Assembly: GCF_003097615.1 (NCBI RefSeq)
Contig: NZ_QCZG01000012.1
Coordinates: forward strand, 16,835-80,834
Source of the DNA: Pueribacillus theae
Lineage (GTDB): Bacteria > Bacillota > Bacilli > Bacillales > UBA6769
DNA length: 64,000 nt
Direction: 5' to 3'
A program made the translations under genes and the position numbers. The notes beneath the pieces were generated by a model. The model saw only the letters and a program-made list of their open reading frames with translations. It was not told where the DNA came from and ran no database searches. Of the stretch, positions 6,441-14,333 are shown piece after piece; the stretch's first letter is position 1, and each line of letters begins with the position of its first letter.

Positions 6441-6485
6441 GGTTTCCTAAACCGTGCGTCGGGAGTTCGAATCTCTCCGGGGCCG
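6441..6485 (+). other. Right attachment site: 3' part of a tRNA-Arg(CCT) gene
   Basis: The 45 bp from GGTTTCCTAAACC to GGGGCCG read as the anticodon loop (TTCCTAA, anticodon CCT), variable region, T arm (GGGAG-TTCGAAT-CTCTC) and 3' acceptor strand CGGGGCC plus discriminator G. No D arm or 5' acceptor strand precedes it, so this is a fragment, not a tRNA gene. Such duplicated tRNA 3' ends mark the far end of elements integrated by tyrosine recombinases. The complete tRNA-Arg should lie left of the window. Confidence 0.8.
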
Positions 6486-6639
6486 TTTTAAAAAACTTTA
6501 CAAAGATGTATATTGAGATGAGGCTATGCTTCATCTCATTATTTTTGAGCTTTAAAAAAGACAAAATAATTGAACAAACTTCACGATATGTTTTATGGGA
6601 AATCTAATTGATATATTGCTAGTATGGGAGGTGATCAGT

Positions 6640-6927
6640 TTGAAAACATCAACAATTTTAAAGTGGATTTCCGGGGGTCTTGAAGCCGTGCTTGGCATTC
6701 CTATATTAGGGGCGACGATTGTTCTAGGCTTTGCATGGGCACCCCTTGGCATTATGGCAATTTTACATATTGTTACGTTAATTTTTGCGATTAATGAAGG
6801 TGAAAATAGACACGGAAGCATTTTAGGCATTATTACTTCATTTGTTGCTTGGATCCCTTTTGTGGGAATGGTGATGCATATTGTAACTGCGATTGTTTTA
6901 ATGATTGATGCGGCAAGAAGCAGTTAA
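6640..6927 (+). CDS. Small integral membrane protein of unknown function
   Basis: The protein has 95 residues and three hydrophobic segments (about residues 6-33, 36-52 and 63-90), Gly/Ile/Val-rich, with a short polar loop NEGENRHG. The start is TTG 6640, preceded by GGGAGGTGATC with good spacing; an in-frame upstream ATG-like start at 6595 lacks a ribosome site. It is the first chromosomal gene right of the element. I do not recognise a named family. Confidence 0.6.
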   Translation: MKTSTILKWISGGLEAVLGIPILGATIVLGFAWAPLGIMAILHIVTLIFAINEGENRHGSILGIITSFVAWIPFVGMVMHIVTAIVLMIDAARSS

Positions 6928-6940
6928 GTTTTGGCGAATT

Positions 6941-6969
6941 TTGCCTTTACTGACTCACTCCTTTATAAT
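6941..6969 (+). promoter_or_regulatory. Sigma-A promoter for the binding-lipoprotein gene
   Basis: TTGCCT (6941-6946), 17-nt spacer, TATAAT (6964-6969), 35 nt before the ATG at 7005. Confidence 0.6.
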
Positions 6970-7004
6970 GGTGTACTAGTTACAAATTTTTAGGAGGAGA
7001 GAAA

Positions 7005-7901
7005 ATGCGGAAAAATATTTTGCTTGCCTTCCTATTTTTAGTTTCTATATTTCTTCTAGCAAGCTGTGGAGGGAATCAACAAGAAAACGATGCCGGTGGC
7101 GGGGGAAATGGAGAAACAAATAAAGAAAATAAAGGTAAAGTTAGCATTGGATTAAATAACTGGGCTGAAAATGTGGCTGTTTCAAATTTGTGGAAAGTGC
7201 TGCTTGAAGACAAGGGCTATGAGGTAGAGCTTAGTTCAATGGAAAAAGCGCCAGTATGGACAGGGATTGCGCAAGGTGATCTCGATATCGCCCCGGAAGT
7301 TTGGCTTCCCATCACGGATGAGCCGCTGTATGAAGAATACAAAGATGATATTGAACTAGGGGAAACGTGGTATGAAGGTACAGGATTAGGGCTGGCGGTA
7401 CCTGAGTATATGGATATTGCCAGCATCGAAGAGCTGAATGATAAAAAAAGCGAATTCAAGCTTGAAAAAATTGTCGGCATTGATGCGGGTGCCAGTTTGA
7501 TGGGATTGACAAGGAATGCGATTGACGAATACAGCTTGGATTATGATTTAATTGAAAGCTCGGAGACAGCGATGCTTAGTGAGCTTGATAAAGCGTATCA
7601 AAATAAAGAGCCAATCGTTGTAACAATGTGGAATCCACATTGGGCCTTTTCGGAATATAAAATAAAATATTTGGAAGATCCTAAGAAAGTTTATGGGGAA
7701 GCTGATGATATTTATTTTATGACGAGAAAAGGATTTAAGGATGATTTTCCTGAAGTTGTGGAATGGATGAACAATTGGAAAATGGATGATGATTCGCTTG
7801 GAGAGCTGATGGCAATCGGCCAGGAAAAAGAAGATCCAATTGCAGCTGCAAAAGAATGGATTAAAAAGAACCAAGATCTCGTAAACGAGTGGATGAAATA
7901 G
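7005..7901 (+). CDS. Glycine betaine/proline-type ABC transporter substrate-binding lipoprotein (OpuAC family)
   Basis: The protein has 298 residues. It has a lipoprotein signal (hydrophobic 5-18, lipobox LLASC, so Cys21 would be lipidated), then a Gly/Asn-rich linker. An OpuAC-type fold follows, with VSIGLNNWAENVAV near the start, APEVWLP near residue 97 and MWNPHWAF near 208. The Trp residues resemble the aromatic cage that binds quaternary amines such as glycine betaine or carnitine. The ATG is preceded by AGGAGGAG. It is an orphan: no permease or ATPase gene is adjacent, so it must work with a transporter encoded elsewhere. The exact ligand cannot be fixed by eye. Confidence 0.85.
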   Translation: MRKNILLAFLFLVSIFLLASCGGNQQENDAGGGGNGETNKENKGKVSIGLNNWAENVAVSNLWKVLLEDKGYEVELSSMEKAPVWTGIAQGDLDIAPEVWLPITDEPLYEEYKDDIELGETWYEGTGLGLAVPEYMDIASIEELNDKKSEFKLEKIVGIDAGASLMGLTRNAIDEYSLDYDLIESSETAMLSELDKAYQNKEPIVVTMWNPHWAFSEYKIKYLEDPKKVYGEADDIYFMTRKGFKDDFPEVVEWMNNWKMDDDSLGELMAIGQEKEDPIAAAKEWIKKNQDLVNEWMK

Positions 7902-7912
7902 AATAAGATGAG

Positions 7913-7963
7913 AAGGCTGTTCCATTCAATGAAAAAGTTAATCGTTGATGGATCAGCTTTTTT
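7913..7963 (+). terminator. Probable rho-independent terminator after the binding-lipoprotein gene
   Basis: An imperfect stem pairs AAGGCTGTTCCAT with ATGGATCAGCTT, followed by TTTTTT. Internal mismatches lower confidence. Confidence 0.5.
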
Positions 7964-7984
7964 CGTAATGTTTTACGCTGTCTC

Positions 7985-8014
7985 ACATACGATTTAATAA
8001 AATAAATCGTATGT
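7985..8014 (+). promoter_or_regulatory. 12-bp inverted repeat at the yaaH promoter/leader, with sigma-E-like -10
   Basis: ACATACGATTTA (7985-7996) and TAAATCGTATGT (8003-8014) form a perfect 12-bp stem with a 6-nt loop, directly before the AGGAGG ribosome site. The left arm contains CATACGAT, close to the sigma-E -10 consensus CATACAAT, as expected for a mother-cell gene. It may be an operator or an RNA hairpin. Confidence 0.5.
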
Positions 8015-8027
8015 AGGAGGACGTCAA

Positions 8028-9314
8028 ATGCAAATTCATGTAGTACAGCCAGGGGATACGCTTTGGAGAATATCGCAGGCATATGGAGTGAATTTAAACG
8101 AACTTGTTTCCTCAAACGAAATCCCAAATCCCGATCGGCTAGTTGTTGGACAAACGATCGTTATTCCAATTTTGGGAAGCTACCACTGGGTTACACGCGG
8201 TGAAACGCTTTCTCAAATTAGCGAAAGGTACGGTGTTTCTCTGGAAGAGCTTGTCCGTATCAATCAAATTTCTAATCCGCAAAATATCCCGGTTGGCTTA
8301 AGGCTATATATTCCACAGAAAAGCCGTCCTGCCGTCGACGTCAGTGCCTATATCGATCCGAAAATAACGGGTGCGCAGTCAACGGAAGTTATTGATCAAG
8401 TTGCTGAACATTTAACATTTTTAACTGTCTTTCAGTATTCGATTAACCGTGACGGAACGCTGGATCCTGTACCTAATGACCAGCCGCTTATCAATGCAGC
8501 ATATGCGCATCGCACGGTACCGCTTATGGTTGTTACAAATTTTGAAGAAGGTACGTTTACAACAGAGCTGGCGACCGCATTTTTTACGGATGAAAATCTG
8601 CAAGATCAAATTCTCGATGAGGCAATACGAATCATGATCGAAAAGGGTTATCTTGGCTTAGATTTTGATATTGAATATGTTGGTTCACAAAATCGGGAAC
8701 GGTATAATCAATTTCTTCGAAAAGCACGTAGGCGTGTAAAAGAACATAATTTTTTTCTTTCAACAGCACTTGCCCCGAAGCTGAGTGGCGAGCAGCAAGG
8801 TGTGCTGTACGAAGGGCATGATTATCCTGCACACGGGAGGATTGTCGATTTTATTTTCTTTATGACATACGAGTGGGGATGGTCGGGAGGCCCGCCGATG
8901 GCCGTATCCCCGATTAATCAAGTGCGCGGTGTGCTCGAATATGCACTTTCTGTCGTACCAAGAAATAAAGTGATGATGGGAATTCCTTTGTATGGCTACG
9001 ATTGGACACTGCCTTATGAGCCAGGGGGAAGAAGGGCACGTTCGATTAGTCCACAACAAGCGATTGAACTTGCTGCAAGGTACAATGCAGCCATTCAATA
9101 CGATACAGAGTCGCAAGCGCCATTTTTCACTTATACGGATGAACAAAATCGACGCCATGAAGTATGGTTTGAGGATGCGAGAAGCATCCAGGCGAAATTT
9201 AATTTAGTGAAAGAGCTTGGCATTCGCGGCTTTTTCTATTGGGTGCTTGGTAGAAGTTTTCCTCAGAATTGGCTGCTTGTGCAGGACAATTTTGTTGTTC
9301 GAAAACGGGTATAA
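8028..9314 (+). CDS. yaaH: Spore germination cortex-lytic enzyme, LysM-GH18 (YaaH/SleL)
   Basis: The protein has 428 residues, the length of B. subtilis YaaH. Two LysM peptidoglycan-binding repeats occupy residues 1-47 (IHVVQPGDTLWRISQAYG) and about 51-97 (YHWVTRGETLSQISERYG). A glycoside hydrolase 18 domain follows; its catalytic DxDxE motif is LDFDIEY near residue 210. The family is an N-acetylglucosaminidase acting on cortex muropeptides in germinating spores. There is no signal peptide, as expected for a mother-cell protein targeted to the spore by LysM. AGGAGG lies 7 nt before the ATG. The position upstream of tadA and dnaX matches B. subtilis, except that yaaI is missing here. Confidence 0.93.
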   Translation: MQIHVVQPGDTLWRISQAYGVNLNELVSSNEIPNPDRLVVGQTIVIPILGSYHWVTRGETLSQISERYGVSLEELVRINQISNPQNIPVGLRLYIPQKSRPAVDVSAYIDPKITGAQSTEVIDQVAEHLTFLTVFQYSINRDGTLDPVPNDQPLINAAYAHRTVPLMVVTNFEEGTFTTELATAFFTDENLQDQILDEAIRIMIEKGYLGLDFDIEYVGSQNRERYNQFLRKARRRVKEHNFFLSTALAPKLSGEQQGVLYEGHDYPAHGRIVDFIFFMTYEWGWSGGPPMAVSPINQVRGVLEYALSVVPRNKVMMGIPLYGYDWTLPYEPGGRRARSISPQQAIELAARYNAAIQYDTESQAPFFTYTDEQNRRHEVWFEDARSIQAKFNLVKELGIRGFFYWVLGRSFPQNWLLVQDNFVVRKRV

Positions 9315-9372
9315 GACGGAATTCAAAGGCCGGGGCCGAGAATGAAGGAAAAAATGCAACCCCTTGACAAAG

Positions 9373-9403
9373 AAGCTGTTTGAAGCGTTGGGCAGCTTTT
9401 TTC
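9373..9403 (+). terminator. Rho-independent terminator after yaaH
   Basis: AAGCTG (9373-9378) pairs with CAGCTT (9393-9398), followed by TTTTTTC. Confidence 0.6.
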
Positions 9404-9455
9404 TTATTGAAAAAAAGCGTATAATGGAATGCACAAAAGCGTGTGGGGTGGCTGA

Positions 9456-9953
<498 letters not shown>

Positions 9954-9968
9954 GATGAAATGTGCCAA

Positions 9969-9997
9969 TTGAATTTTTTCTGTTTTTATGTTATATT
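9969..9997 (+). promoter_or_regulatory. Promoter for tRNA-Ser / SRP RNA
   Basis: TTGAAT (9969-9974), 17-nt spacer, TATATT (9992-9997); transcription would start just upstream of the tRNA. Confidence 0.55.
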
Positions 9998-10012
9998 TAA
10001 TATTGTCCCTAC

Positions 10013-10105
10013 GGAGGCGTACCCAAGTCCGGCTGAAGGGGACTGACTCGAAATCAGTTAGGGCGTTCACGCGCCGCGGGGGTTCGAATCCTCTCGCCTC
10101 CGCCA
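10013..10105 (+). tRNA. tRNA-Ser (anticodon CGA), CCA encoded
   Basis: The 93-nt gene has acceptor strands GGAGGCG and CGCCTCC, an anticodon arm ACTGA-CTCGAAA-TCAGT giving anticodon CGA (reads UCG), the long variable arm typical of tRNA-Ser, a T arm with GGTTCGAATCC, discriminator G and an encoded CCA. The location between tadA and SRP RNA is the same as in B. subtilis. Confidence 0.95.
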
Positions 10106-10132
10106 GTTACATTTTAATCCTGTTATCAAATT

Positions 10133-10402
10133 TGCCGTGCTAGGCGGGGAGGTAGCGGTGCCCTGTACTCGCAATCCGCTATAGCGAGGCTGAACTCCTT
10201 TCCGAGGTTTAGCCAGTTTAAGGCCTGACTTAAGTAAGTGGTGTGGACATTCGGGTCCTGCGCAACGGAAACTCATGAACCCTGTCAGGTCCGGAAGGAA
10301 GCAGCAGTAAGTGGGAACTTTCGTGTGCCGCAGGGTTGCCTGAATCGAGCTAACTGCTTGAGTAACGCTTAGGCTGGTTCTATCAATGGAAGGTGCACGG
10401 CA
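10133..10402 (+). ncRNA. scr: Signal recognition particle RNA (scRNA, large Bacillus type)
   Basis: The 270-nt RNA is closed by TGCCGTGC (10133-10140) pairing with GCACGGCA (10395-10402). It contains the highly conserved SRP core: GTCAGGTCCGGAAGGAAGCA near 10284-10303 (the Ffh-binding GGAA tetraloop arm) and GCAGGGTTGCCTG downstream. The 5' Alu-like domain (GGGGAGGTAGCGGTGCCCTG) is the feature of the long Bacillus form. It works with Ffh in co-translational membrane targeting. Confidence 0.95.
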
Positions 10403-10423
10403 GCTTAATAATATAAAAGTAAT

Positions 10424-10456
10424 TTCACTCACTCTTTTAAGGGTGGGTTTTTTATT
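10424..10456 (+). terminator. Terminator after SRP RNA
   Basis: CACTCACTC pairs with GGGTGGGT (some G-U pairs), followed by TTTTTTATTT. Confidence 0.6.
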
Positions 10457-10487
10457 TACCTTTTCTTATCATTTTTGCTTTTCTCTT

Positions 10488-10516
10488 TTGTAAAATATCG
10501 GTTAAAACAGTATAAT
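10488..10516 (+). promoter_or_regulatory. Sigma-A promoter for dnaX
   Basis: TTGTAA (10488-10493), 17-nt spacer, perfect TATAAT (10511-10516), 29 nt before the dnaX ATG. Confidence 0.7.
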
Positions 10517-10544
10517 AGGAAGGAATTGACGAGGGGGATTGGGA

Positions 10545-12251
10545 ATGAGCTATCAAGCGCTTTACCGAGTTTGGCGGCCGAGGACGTTTAAAGATTTAAT
10601 CGGGCAGGAACACGTGACAAAAACGTTGCAAAACGCGATTGTTTCCGGTAAATTTTCCCATGCATACCTCTTTACTGGACCGCGCGGAACAGGAAAAACA
10701 ACAGCGGCAAAGATTGTTGCCAAAGCGGTAAACTGTGAAAAGGCTCCTGTCAGGGAACCTTGCAATGAATGTTCCACCTGCCGGAGTATCCTGGACGGTT
10801 CAAATTCAGACGTCATTGAAATTGATGCAGCTTCAAACAATGGGGTCGATGAAATTCGCGATCTTCGTGAAAAAGTAAAATATGCGCCTGCCCAATCGGT
10901 GAACAAAGTGTATATTATCGATGAGGTGCATATGCTTTCTACAGGTGCGTTCAATGCTTTGCTGAAAACGCTTGAAGAACCTCCTGGCCATGCCATTTTT
11001 ATTTTGGCGACGACCGAACCCCATAAAGTTCCCCCAACGATTATTTCAAGATGCCAAAGGTTTGATTTTCGGCGCATTCCGAATAAAGCGATGGTTCGCC
11101 GCATGCAAACCATTATGGAGAGAGAAGGGCTTGATGCAGAGAACGACGCACTATCACTCGTTGCCCGCACTGCGGAAGGCGGAATGCGGGATGCGCTAAG
11201 CATTCTCGATCAAGTGATTTCGTATAGTGATGATAAGATTACCGTTCAAGACGTTTTGGCGGTAACCGGAACGGTATCTGAATCATTTTTGTCGCGCATC
11301 GCCAGTGCGTTTTTAAATAAAGACGCGGAGGGCGCACTCGAAGCAGTGGATGAACTGATCGAAAACGGGAAGGATCCGATGCGTTTTATCGAGGATCTCA
11401 TCTATTATTTTCGTGACTTGCTTTTGTTTCAAACTGCTCCTGCTCTTGAAGAAATCCGTGAACGGGGAGAAAAGGATGAGAGCTTTCGGAATCTTGCCCA
11501 GCATTGTCCAAAACAATGGATTTATTCAGTCATCGATACATTAAATGCCAGCCAGCAAGAAATGAAATGGACCAATAGCAAGCGAATCTTTTTAGAGGTG
11601 GCTTTCGTTAAGCTTTGCCAGGAAGACAGCAGCGCTGAACAGAGCGAGATGTATACGAATCTGCTTGGCAAAATTGAACAGCTGGAATCAGAATTGAACC
11701 GTCTTAAACAACAGCAGCCGGTTGAATCTGGACAAATTCAAGAGGCCAATAAAGATAAGCCCGCAAAACAACAAGCTTCTTCCAGTTCAGGAAAGCAGCC
11801 GTTCGCTCCTGTAAAGGCGATGTTAAAAAAAGCATCAAAACAAGAGCTGAACAATTTGCGGCAAATGTGGGGAAACATCATGAATGAGATTCGCCAGGAA
11901 AAAGTTTCTGCCCACGCATGGTTGAAAGACAGCCAGCCGGTCGCCTGTTCAGACGATACCTTTCTTCTTTCTTTTCCTTATGAAATGCATTGCCAAATGG
12001 CAAGCAAAGACCAAATACGGACGACAGTAGAGCAATCGGTCCGTAAAATCCTTAATAAACCGTTGGCAATGCTCACCATTATAGACAGCGATTGGGAAAA
12101 AGTAAAAGAGTCTTTCGTTCAGAACCAGCAGGAAGAAAGTGAAGGAAAGAAGAACAGTAAACATGAGGAAGATCCGCTGATTGCCGAAGCGAAGCGGATT
12201 TTTGGCGAGGAAATTATAGAAATTAAAGAAACGGGAGGAATAAGTGAATGA
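10545..12251 (+). CDS. dnaX: DNA polymerase III subunit tau (clamp loader) DnaX
   Basis: The protein has 568 residues. It is the AAA+ ATPase of the clamp loader that holds the replicase together and loads DnaN. The Walker A motif is GPRGTGKTT near residues 45-53, followed by a four-cysteine zinc module ([16 protein letters not shown]). Walker B IDEVHML and sensor 1 LATTEP lie near residues 125-155. The C-terminal third is the tau-specific region. ATG 10545 follows GAGGGGGA by 6 nt; an in-frame TTG at 10539 is less likely. It overlaps yaaK by 4 nt. An A7 run at 11825-11831 is a possible -1 slippage site (see findings). Confidence 0.97.
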   Translation: MSYQALYRVWRPRTFKDLIGQEHVTKTLQNAIVSGKFSHAYLFTGPRGTGKTTAAKIVAKAVNCEKAPVREPCNECSTCRSILDGSNSDVIEIDAASNNGVDEIRDLREKVKYAPAQSVNKVYIIDEVHMLSTGAFNALLKTLEEPPGHAIFILATTEPHKVPPTIISRCQRFDFRRIPNKAMVRRMQTIMEREGLDAENDALSLVARTAEGGMRDALSILDQVISYSDDKITVQDVLAVTGTVSESFLSRIASAFLNKDAEGALEAVDELIENGKDPMRFIEDLIYYFRDLLLFQTAPALEEIRERGEKDESFRNLAQHCPKQWIYSVIDTLNASQQEMKWTNSKRIFLEVAFVKLCQEDSSAEQSEMYTNLLGKIEQLESELNRLKQQQPVESGQIQEANKDKPAKQQASSSSGKQPFAPVKAMLKKASKQELNNLRQMWGNIMNEIRQEKVSAHAWLKDSQPVACSDDTFLLSFPYEMHCQMASKDQIRTTVEQSVRKILNKPLAMLTIIDSDWEKVKESFVQNQQEESEGKKNSKHEEDPLIAEAKRIFGEEIIEIKETGGISE

Positions 12252-12583
12252 AACGAGGCATGGGTAATATGGGTGGCAACATGGGTGGCATGATGAAACA
12301 AATGCAAAAAATGCAAAAAGAAATGATGAAAGCACAGGAAGAATTGAAAGAGCAAAAAATTGAAGGGACAGCTGGAGGCGGCGCGGTGACGGTCATCGTC
12401 AATGGCCATAAAGAGGTCCTTGACGTGCAAATTAAAGAAGAGGTCGTTGATCCTGAAGATATTGATATGCTGCAAGATTTAGTACTGGCTGCCACAAATG
12501 ACGCCCTAAAGAAAGCTGATGAACTTGCAAACAAAAGCATGGGGAAATTTACACAAGGAATGAACATTCCAGGCCTATTTTGA
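12248..12583 (+). CDS. yaaK: YbaB/EbfC family nucleoid-associated protein
   Basis: The protein has 111 residues. The N-terminus is Met/Gly-rich ([16 protein letters not shown]) and leads into the helix [20 protein letters not shown]. The conserved core [18 protein letters not shown] and the C-terminal helix follow. EbfC proteins form tweezer-shaped dimers that bind DNA; the gene is almost always between dnaX and recR. It overlaps the dnaX stop by 4 nt (ATGA), so translation is coupled. Confidence 0.93.
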   Translation: MKRGMGNMGGNMGGMMKQMQKMQKEMMKAQEELKEQKIEGTAGGGAVTVIVNGHKEVLDVQIKEEVVDPEDIDMLQDLVLAATNDALKKADELANKSMGKFTQGMNIPGLF

Positions 12584-12627
12584 TGCAGTTGTAGGCTTTA
12601 GATTTTTAATGATTGGGAGAGTGTAAT

Positions 12628-13224
12628 GTGCGATATCCTGAACCGATAGCCAAGTTGATTGACAGCTTTATGAAATTGCCGGGAATTGGGCCGAAAACTG
12701 CTGTCCGATTGGCATTTTTCGTATTAGAAATGAAAGAAGAAGACGTGTTTGAGTTCGGGAAAGCACTTGTTAATGCAAAGCGGGATTTGACAAATTGCTC
12801 CATTTGCCAAAATATAACGGATCGCGATCCTTGCTACATCTGTGATGACTCAAGCAGGGATCGCTCTGTCATTTGTGTCGTGCAAGATTCTAAAGATGTC
12901 ATGGCAATGGAAAAGATGAAAGAATATAAAGGATTGTATCATGTTCTTCATGGCGCCATTTCTCCGATTGATGGCATCGGGCCTGAAGATATTAAAGTGC
13001 CTGAACTGCTTAAAAGGCTAAGTGATGACACGATCCAAGAGTTAATTTTAGCGACAGATCCAAACATTGAAGGGGAAGCAACCGCGATGTATATTGCAAG
13101 GCTTGTAAAACCGGTAGGAATAAAAACTACGCGAATTGCCCATGGTCTCCCTGTTGGTGGAGATTTGGAGTATGCAGACGAAGTCACACTCTCAAAGGCG
13201 CTTGAAGGGCGCCGTGAGCTATAG
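12628..13224 (+). CDS. recR: Recombination mediator protein RecR
   Basis: The protein has 198 residues and acts with RecO and RecF to load RecA on gapped DNA. It has an HhH motif ([13 protein letters not shown], about residues 13-25), a C4 zinc finger ([16 protein letters not shown], about 57-72) and a TOPRIM domain with [13 protein letters not shown] near 140-152. GTG 12628 is preferred because the resulting [15 protein letters not shown] start matches the family; an in-frame upstream start at 12613 would add five residues and lacks a site. Confidence 0.96.
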   Translation: MRYPEPIAKLIDSFMKLPGIGPKTAVRLAFFVLEMKEEDVFEFGKALVNAKRDLTNCSICQNITDRDPCYICDDSSRDRSVICVVQDSKDVMAMEKMKEYKGLYHVLHGAISPIDGIGPEDIKVPELLKRLSDDTIQELILATDPNIEGEATAMYIARLVKPVGIKTTRIAHGLPVGGDLEYADEVTLSKALEGRREL

Positions 13225-13240
13225 GCAGAGGGTGCAGACG

Positions 13241-13453
13241 ATGCTATTTAAGAAAAAACTGCGGAAAACCTATGACGAACATCTCATTGAGACGCTTGAA
13301 AGAGTGAAAGAGGAATGGTTTACAAAAAGAGAACTTGTTCAGAAAAGCGTGGAACCTCCTTATGAACTTCTGTACGAATTAAAACTTGCTGAATCAAAAT
13401 ATCTATTTTTGTTAAAAGAAGCAAAGATACGCAAGATTTCAATGAAGCCGTAA
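13241..13453 (+). CDS. yaaL: YaaL family protein (DUF2508)
   Basis: A 70-residue, highly charged helical protein starting MLFKKKLRKTYDEHL. The family is restricted to Firmicutes and always follows recR; its function is unknown. AGAGGGTG lies just before the ATG, 16 nt after recR. The stop overlaps the stem of the terminator at 13444-13471, so this gene closes the dnaX operon. Confidence 0.85.
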   Translation: MLFKKKLRKTYDEHLIETLERVKEEWFTKRELVQKSVEPPYELLYELKLAESKYLFLLKEAKIRKISMKP

Positions 13454-13471
13454 GAGGGGCTTCTTTTTTTT
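13444..13471 (+). terminator. Terminator of the dnaX-yaaK-recR-yaaL operon
   Basis: GAAGCC (13444-13449) pairs with GGCTTC (13458-13463), followed by eight T. Confidence 0.85.
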
Positions 13472-13528
13472 AACTTTTTTCATATATATATGTACAGGCT
13501 GATGACGTTTATTTAAAGGAGGAAGAAG

Positions 13529-13792
13529 GTGGAATCCATGATTGTCATTTCATTGTTTGCCGGATTTATCATTTTACTATTATTGATGGGAGTTTCCATA
13601 AAACCTTTGCGGTTTCTTGGTCTAGGCATTGTAAAAATTATGATTGGTGCCCTGTTTTTATTTTTTCTAAATGTTGTCGGCGTCCAGTTAAATATTCATA
13701 TCCCAATCAATATTGCAACGGCAGCGGTTTCCGGTTTTCTTGGCATTCCCGGAGTGGCTGCGCTTATAGCCATTGATCAGCTGTTATTATAA
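13529..13792 (+). CDS. bofA: BofA, inhibitor of pro-sigma-K processing
   Basis: The protein has 87 residues, exactly the B. subtilis length, with two long hydrophobic segments (residues about 5-24 and 33-52) and a conserved IPINIATAAVSGFLGIPG C-terminal block. BofA sits in the outer forespore membrane with SpoIVFA and holds the SpoIVFB protease inactive until the SpoIVB signal arrives. GTG 13529 follows AAAGGAGG by 6 nt; ATG 13538 is an alternative. A CATATATAT stretch near 13479 resembles a sigma-E -10. Confidence 0.92.
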   Translation: MESMIVISLFAGFIILLLLMGVSIKPLRFLGLGIVKIMIGALFLFFLNVVGVQLNIHIPINIATAAVSGFLGIPGVAALIAIDQLLL

Positions 13793-13867
13793 AAGTTAGG
13801 CTTATCGTTAGCACACACAGAGTTCTTTCTCTCACTAACTCGCTTTGCTCGCAGTCTCACTTCTAAA

Positions 13868-13890
13868 AAAAAACGCGACAGGGCGTTTTT
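13868..13890 (+). terminator. Hairpin terminator after bofA
   Basis: AAACGC (13871-13876) pairs with GCGTTT (13883-13888), in an A-rich/T-rich setting that can act in both directions. Confidence 0.6.
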
Positions 13891-13938
13891 CCTAAGACAG
13901 ACACAAATAGCTAATCGCAAACATAAAGATAGTTATAT

Positions 13939-13967
13939 GTATATTTTTCCTCCAGTTGGGAAAAATG
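13939..13967 (+). promoter_or_regulatory. Sigma-F/G-type promoter for csfB
   Basis: GTATA (13939-13943), about 14 nt, then GGGAAAAATG (13958-13967). This fits the forespore consensus, and csfB is known to be sigma-F dependent in B. subtilis. Confidence 0.5.
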
Positions 13968-14012
13968 GAGCCAAAAACAATTGATTCTCATCATTGTTTT
14001 GGAGGTGGAAAA

Positions 14013-14222
14013 ATGGCGCGATTGGCTTACAAAAAATCACATCAAAATATTTGCTTCATTTGTGAAAAAGAGCAAGCATCAGGCATAACAATAAGCGATC
14101 AATTTATGTGTGAAGAATGTGAGAGAAATGTCGTTTCAACGGATACGAATGATGCCAAGTATCTGTTTTATTTACATCAGCTTGAAAAATTAAAGACTGC
14201 CCTTATCACAAACAAAGAATAG
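14013..14222 (+). CDS. csfB: CsfB/Gin, anti-sigma factor of the forespore
   Basis: The protein has 69 residues with two CxxC pairs (CFICEKEQ near residue 14 and CEEC near 33) that bind zinc. CsfB (Gin) inhibits sigma-G, and sigma-E, at the wrong stage of sporulation. GGAGGTGG lies 5 nt before ATG 14013; an in-frame start at 13956 overlaps the promoter and is rejected. In B. subtilis rRNA genes separate bofA from csfB; here they are only 220 bp apart. Confidence 0.88.
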   Translation: MARLAYKKSHQNICFICEKEQASGITISDQFMCEECERNVVSTDTNDAKYLFYLHQLEKLKTALITNKE

Positions 14223-14250
14223 GCTTCAGGTGATTTAGGCCTGTTTTTTT
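14221..14250 (+). terminator. Terminator after csfB
   Basis: AGGC (14221-14224) and CAGG (14227-14230) can pair with GGCCTG (14238-14243), followed by seven T. Confidence 0.6.
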
Positions 14251-14333
14251 GACTTTTTCTTCTGTAACAAACGTAGAGGAATATGGTAGAATAATAGGTA
14301 AACTTAACGAAGATATAAAGGAAAAACTGTTAT

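Noticed and set aside
6441..6485. A complete functional tRNA gene at the element end
   Set aside because: Only the anticodon loop and 3' half are present; there is no D arm or 5' acceptor strand.
10562..11203. Minus-strand frame of 213 residues inside dnaX
   Set aside because: It is antisense to the conserved AAA+ core of dnaX and has no ribosome site or known motif.
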